Assembly: GCA_019104905.1 (NCBI GenBank)
Contig: JAHRXB010000062.1
Span: 1 to 17,474 of the forward strand
Direction: 5' to 3'
DNA: 17,474 nucleotides
Source: Bdellovibrio sp.
Lineage (GTDB): Bacteria; Bdellovibrionota; Bdellovibrionia; Bdellovibrionales; Bdellovibrionaceae
Shown in pieces: positions 14,605 to 17,474 of this stretch. The position numbers and the translations under genes are program-made. The notes below the pieces were generated by a model. It saw nothing but the letters and a program-made list of their open reading frames with translations. It did no database searches and was not told where the DNA came from. The number at the start of each line of letters is the position of its first letter. Position 1 is the first letter of the stretch.

Positions 14605-15822
14605 ATGTTTTTGAATCTTGCCCCCCTTAAAGAAAATCGTGATTATCGTCTTCTCTATTTTGGTCAAATGATCTCTTTTCTTGGAAGCATGGTCAGTTAT
14701 GTGGCGATTCCTTATCAAGTCTACGAGTTAACTAAAGACAATTGGCTGGTGGGGATGTTGGGGCTCGTGCAGCTTTTGCCGGTCCTTATCTTTGGCATAT
14801 TGGGGGGTACTTACGCCGATCGGCTCAATCGAAGAAGGCTGCTCCTGGTCTCCGAACTCCTGATGAGTCTCCTCATCTTGGGTTTGACGCTCAATGCGTG
14901 GAGTAGCCAACCTTCTCTTCCTCTTATTTTTGTATTGGTCGCTTTATTTCAGTCTGTCGTCGGCTTCCATCGCCCGGCTATGGATGCTCTCACTCAAAAA
15001 CTTGTAGACAAAAAGCACTACGCCGCGATCGGAGCACTTGGAAGTTTTCGGTACGCCGCGGGTGCGATTGTCGGTCCCGCTTTAGGGGGTATTCTTATCG
15101 CGAGTTTTGGTATTAAGGGCGCTTTCCTGTTCGATTTAATCACCTTTATTGCGGCTTATGTGGCATTGTCGATGATGTCATCAATGCCAGACCCCGAAAG
15201 ATCGGCCCGCTCAGCGTGGGTTGAAGCGCGTGAGGGCTTAAATTACGCACTCTCAAAGCCCGAACTTATTGGTACCTACGTGATAGATATTGTGGCGATG
15301 GTTTTTGCGTTTCCGGTCGCTCTTTTTCCGTCAATGTCAGAGCAATGGGGAGGAGCCTCGGCGGCAGGCTTCCTGTTCTCGGCGATGGCTGTGGGTTCAT
15401 TGGTGATGACGGTTCTTAGTGGATGGACCCATAAAGTCGCCCATCATGGGCGAGCTGTGGTCATCGCTGCTGCGTTGTGGGCGGTGTTTATTGTTGGAGT
15501 TGGATATTCCGAACAGCTTTGGTTGGCTCTTCTGTTTCTGGGGTTGGCGGGGGCCGCGGACATGATGAGCGGTCTTTTTCGCGGCATTATCTGGAATGAG
15601 ACCGTTCCCAATGAATTGCGAGGGCGCCTCTCCGGTATCGAAATGATTTCCTACATGTCGGGCCCTCTTTTGGGGAACGCTCGGGCAGGCTGGATGGCCG
15701 CAAAGTACTCTGTTCCAGTGAGTATTAGCGGAGGAGGCATCATCTGTGCTTTTGCAGTCATTGCGACGGCTCTGTGTCTTCCTAAGTTTTGGAGTTATTA
15801 CGGTCATCGCCCGAAGCTATAG
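14605..15822 (+). CDS. MFS transporter, EntS/MFS_3-like exporter
   Basis: A 405-residue protein with about eleven to twelve membrane helices. The MFS motif A between helices 2 and 3 is clear: G-G-x-Y-A-D-R-L-N-R-R-R (about 69-80). A second-half counterpart near 359-369 reads N-E-L-R-G-R-L-S-G-I-E. The layout (short start N-L-A-P-L-K-E-N-R-D-Y-R-L-L, helix 1 Q-M-I-S-F-L-G) is that of the EntS/MFS_3 group of drug or siderophore exporters driven by the proton gradient. The substrate is not evident. The ATG at 14605 has no clear ribosome site, and the 31-base gap to the previous gene suggests co-transcription. Length is normal for the family. Confidence 0.92.
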   Translation: MFLNLAPLKENRDYRLLYFGQMISFLGSMVSYVAIPYQVYELTKDNWLVGMLGLVQLLPVLIFGILGGTYADRLNRRRLLLVSELLMSLLILGLTLNAWSSQPSLPLIFVLVALFQSVVGFHRPAMDALTQKLVDKKHYAAIGALGSFRYAAGAIVGPALGGILIASFGIKGAFLFDLITFIAAYVALSMMSSMPDPERSARSAWVEAREGLNYALSKPELIGTYVIDIVAMVFAFPVALFPSMSEQWGGASAAGFLFSAMAVGSLVMTVLSGWTHKVAHHGRAVVIAAALWAVFIVGVGYSEQLWLALLFLGLAGAADMMSGLFRGIIWNETVPNELRGRLSGIEMISYMSGPLLGNARAGWMAAKYSVPVSISGGGIICAFAVIATALCLPKFWSYYGHRPKL

Positions 15823-15916
15823 CCTGGGGTGCGTGTCTTTTTTTTATGTCAAATATCCTGACAGTTTCCTTCTTGCGCTCAAGGGACTATATAGTTCGTT
15901 GAGTCGGAGGAATCCT

Positions 15917-16696
15917 ATGCGTTTATTATTAGCTTTCATTCTAGGTCTTGCCACGGTTGGTGTGTCCCTTAAGGCCACCGCGGAATCCTCCACTCTGATT
16001 GCCAAAAAGATTCTCTCTCAAGGTGTGCCGGCAGATGCTCTCTCTAGAATGACAAAGTTTCTTTATGAAAATAAGGGGCGCAGTTTCAATCAAGACACTT
16101 ATACGTGTGACGGGAAAGATCCTGAAGATGTAAAGCCTTGCGATGAAGATAAACGCAATCGCAGCTCTAAAAAAGTCCTTCTAGGAAATCCTCAGTATGT
16201 GGCCATTGTCGACTACTCTGTGCCTTCGACAAAAAAACGTTTCTATCTTATCAATCTTCGCACGGGTTCTGTTGAGAAATACTACACGTCTCATGGCGTG
16301 GGAAGTGGTCGCAGTGATTACGCGTATAGATTTAGCAATAGAAAAGACTCCCGTCAGACGTCTCTGGGGTTCTATCTAACCGGAGAAGTGTATCAAGGGT
16401 CATATGGTAAGACGCTGAGAATGTATGGTCTGCAGCGTTCAAACGATCAGGCATACAATAGAGATATTGTTATGCATGGGGCTTGGTACGCCAGCGAGGA
16501 CTTCATCAGCTCGATCGATCCTGTCACGAAAAAGCCCCGCGGACGCCTAGGGGTGAGTTGGGGCTGTCCAGCTGTATCCCTTTCTGTCGCTGATAAGGCG
16601 ATTCCTTTGTTGAGGGGTGGAAGTGTTATTCTGCATTATCACGGGGAATTGCTGGATGAGGCGCAAAGTGGGCAAGAGGTTCCAGGGAAAAAATAG
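15917..16696 (+). CDS. Secreted murein L,D-transpeptidase catalytic domain protein (YkuD_2-like)
   Basis: A 259-residue protein with a signal peptide (residues 1-22, cleavage near Thr-Ala-Glu). The catalytic block has the conserved H-G-A-W (His187) and the nucleophile motif S-W-G-C-P-A-V-S (Cys217), as in the YkuD_2/PF13645 group. These enzymes form 3-3 cross-links in peptidoglycan, or attach proteins or D-amino acids to it, in the periplasm. An extra Cys pair (C64, C75) in the N-terminal part may form a disulphide. A Bdellovibrio-type predator remodels its own and its prey's wall, and L,D-transpeptidases are known to be numerous there; a role in that is inference. The frame is open to 15746, but ATG 15917 with GGAGGA five bases upstream is clearly right. 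Confidence 0.93.
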   Translation: MRLLLAFILGLATVGVSLKATAESSTLIAKKILSQGVPADALSRMTKFLYENKGRSFNQDTYTCDGKDPEDVKPCDEDKRNRSSKKVLLGNPQYVAIVDYSVPSTKKRFYLINLRTGSVEKYYTSHGVGSGRSDYAYRFSNRKDSRQTSLGFYLTGEVYQGSYGKTLRMYGLQRSNDQAYNRDIVMHGAWYASEDFISSIDPVTKKPRGRLGVSWGCPAVSLSVADKAIPLLRGGSVILHYHGELLDEAQSGQEVPGKK

Positions 16697-16701
16697 GGTT
16701 G

Positions 16702-16836
16702 GTGGGGATATTGACTTGGTTGCCTGGGGCCGTTTTGGGATTTTTTGCCTACAAAGGCGGCATTTGCTGGAAGTCTTACATGGAAAACCACCATTATGCT
16801 TATAAGCATAGCAAATCAGCCTCCAGTGCGCGCTGA
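16702..16836 (+). CDS. Possible 44-residue membrane peptide
   Basis: A short frame begins six bases after the L,D-transpeptidase stop. GTG 16702 gives 44 residues and TTG 16711 gives 41. The sequence opens with a hydrophobic stretch containing L-P-G-A-V-L-G-F-F-A-Y-K-G-G, then W-K-S-Y-M-E-N, a His/Tyr/Lys-rich part (H-H-Y-A-Y-K-H) and a Ser/Ala-rich end. This looks like a single membrane segment with a basic cytoplasmic tail. A purine-rich AGGGAAAAAATAGGG run lies just upstream of the GTG, and GGTGGGG precedes the TTG. Close coupling to the enzyme gene and protein-like composition argue for a real gene. The alternative start codon, small size and lack of a recognised family argue against. Confidence 0.4.
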   Translation: MGILTWLPGAVLGFFAYKGGICWKSYMENHHYAYKHSKSASSAR

Positions 16837-16998
16837 GCTACTAAGCAAATAAAAAAACTTGCGCTATGGCCACTTTGCCCTTATAAATCGTGCTTCCTTC
16901 GCCGATACGTTTGGTCGCCAAACAGATTCTAAGCCTAACTATTTGATTTGTATTCAAATGTAAGGATGGGGTTGCTCCATAGGGGCTGATTGCGAGGA

Positions 16999-17081
16999 TT
17001 TTTTCGAAAGAATTTATTTTTAAAATTTTTCGAAAAAATGTTTGAGAGGGTATTGACAAGGCTTCAAGCTTTCGATAAAAC
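16999..17081 (+). promoter_or_regulatory. rRNA operon promoter with UP-like element
   Basis: TTGACA (17053-17058) and TAAAAC (17076-17081) are spaced by 17 bases, about 180 bases before 16S rRNA. Immediately upstream, 16999-17039 is a nearly pure A/T block holding two copies of TTTTCGAAA (17001-17009 and 17027-17035), as expected for an UP element. A 7-bp hairpin, CTCGTCG (17088-17094) with CGACGAG (17109-17115), starts at about the expected transcription start. Apart from this, 16837-16998 holds nothing I can name. Confidence 0.65.
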
Positions 17082-17123
17082 CTCTACCTCGTCGCTACGA
17101 AATATTAACGACGAGCAAGATTC

Positions 17124-17187
17124 GCTCTTTGAAAACTGAATAGCTAGAATGATAGATTTTTGGGCTCTTTGATAACTGAGTAATTAG
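17124..17187 (+). promoter_or_regulatory. Duplicated boxA-like element in the rRNA leader
   Basis: Two 24-base copies (17124-17147 and 17164-17187) are exactly 40 bases apart and share 20 of 24 bases. Both open with GCTCTTTGA followed by AACTGA. The GCTCTTT core resembles boxA, the Nus-factor binding site that prevents early termination in rRNA operons. The second copy overlaps a 7-bp hairpin, GATAACT (17171-17177) with AGTTATC (17186-17192). Confidence 0.6.
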
Positions 17188-17216
17188 TTATCACAATTTC
17201 AAAAAATAAATTCGAA

Positions 17217-17244
17217 CAAACAATAGCGTAAAAGCTAGTGTTTG
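17217..17244 (+). other. Leader hairpin just before 16S rRNA
   Basis: CAAACAATAGC (17217-17227) pairs with GCTAGTGTTTG (17234-17244), eleven positions with one mismatch and a six-base loop. It ends 17 bases before the predicted 16S 5' end, so it is likely an RNA processing or folding element of the precursor. Confidence 0.5.
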
Positions 17245-17261
17245 GATGAGAAACAGAATTA

Positions 17262-17474
<213 letters not shown>

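Noticed and set aside
16841..17059. 72-residue minus-strand frame upstream of the rRNA operon
   Set aside because: It runs through the UP element and reaches the -35 box, has no ribosome site and resembles no family.

Overview
The window most likely comes from a Bdellovibrio-type predatory bacterium (Bdellovibrionota). The main evidence is the first ~213 bases of a 16S rRNA gene at the right end (from about 17262, + strand). Its V1-V2 sequence reads like Bdellovibrio from memory; no alignment was run. The many lipoproteins and secreted proteins of unknown function, the delta-60 repeat protein and the outer-membrane proteins fit that assignment. Base composition is moderate and fairly even.

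Layout. 1-1206 (-): an overlapping gene pair resembling E. coli YnbA/YnbB, a CDP-alcohol phosphatidyltransferase homologue and a CdsA-like cytidylyltransferase cut by the window edge. 1358-4000 (-): a large delta-60 beta-propeller lipoprotein. 4001-4966: a gene-poor scar with the C-terminal relic of a second propeller gene, its surviving terminator and several hairpins. 4967-6433 (+): rsgA (ribosome-maturation GTPase), two overlapping hairpins at its 3' end, then an AbrB/MazE-type antitoxin without a toxin. 6502-8233 (+): a secreted SGNH hydrolase and a DUF72 protein. 8243-11025 (-): a NarL/LuxR-type response regulator downstream of its multi-pass HisKA_3 sensor kinase. 11113-13639 (-): a frameshifted outer-membrane-protein gene, a Gly-rich lipoprotein, a secreted protein of unknown function and a YciI-like protein. 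13776-16836 (+): a CopD-like membrane protein, a four-cysteine DUF1636-like protein, an MFS exporter, a secreted L,D-transpeptidase and a possible ~44-residue membrane peptide. 16999-17474 (+): the rRNA operon promoter, a leader with a duplicated boxA-like element and hairpins, and the start of 16S rRNA.

How the parts fit. Much of the window concerns the cell envelope: lipid head-group chemistry (YnbAB-like), peptidoglycan cross-linking (L,D-transpeptidase), possible ester hydrolysis on a wall or lipid substrate (SGNH), surface lipoproteins and a membrane-sensing two-component system. The rest is housekeeping (rsgA, rRNA). I see no phage, insertion sequence, CRISPR array or obvious defence island. 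The least explained items are the YnbAB-like pair with its altered metal-site aspartates, the tRNA-like sequence at 12303-12352, the duplicated rRNA leader element, and the two broken genes.
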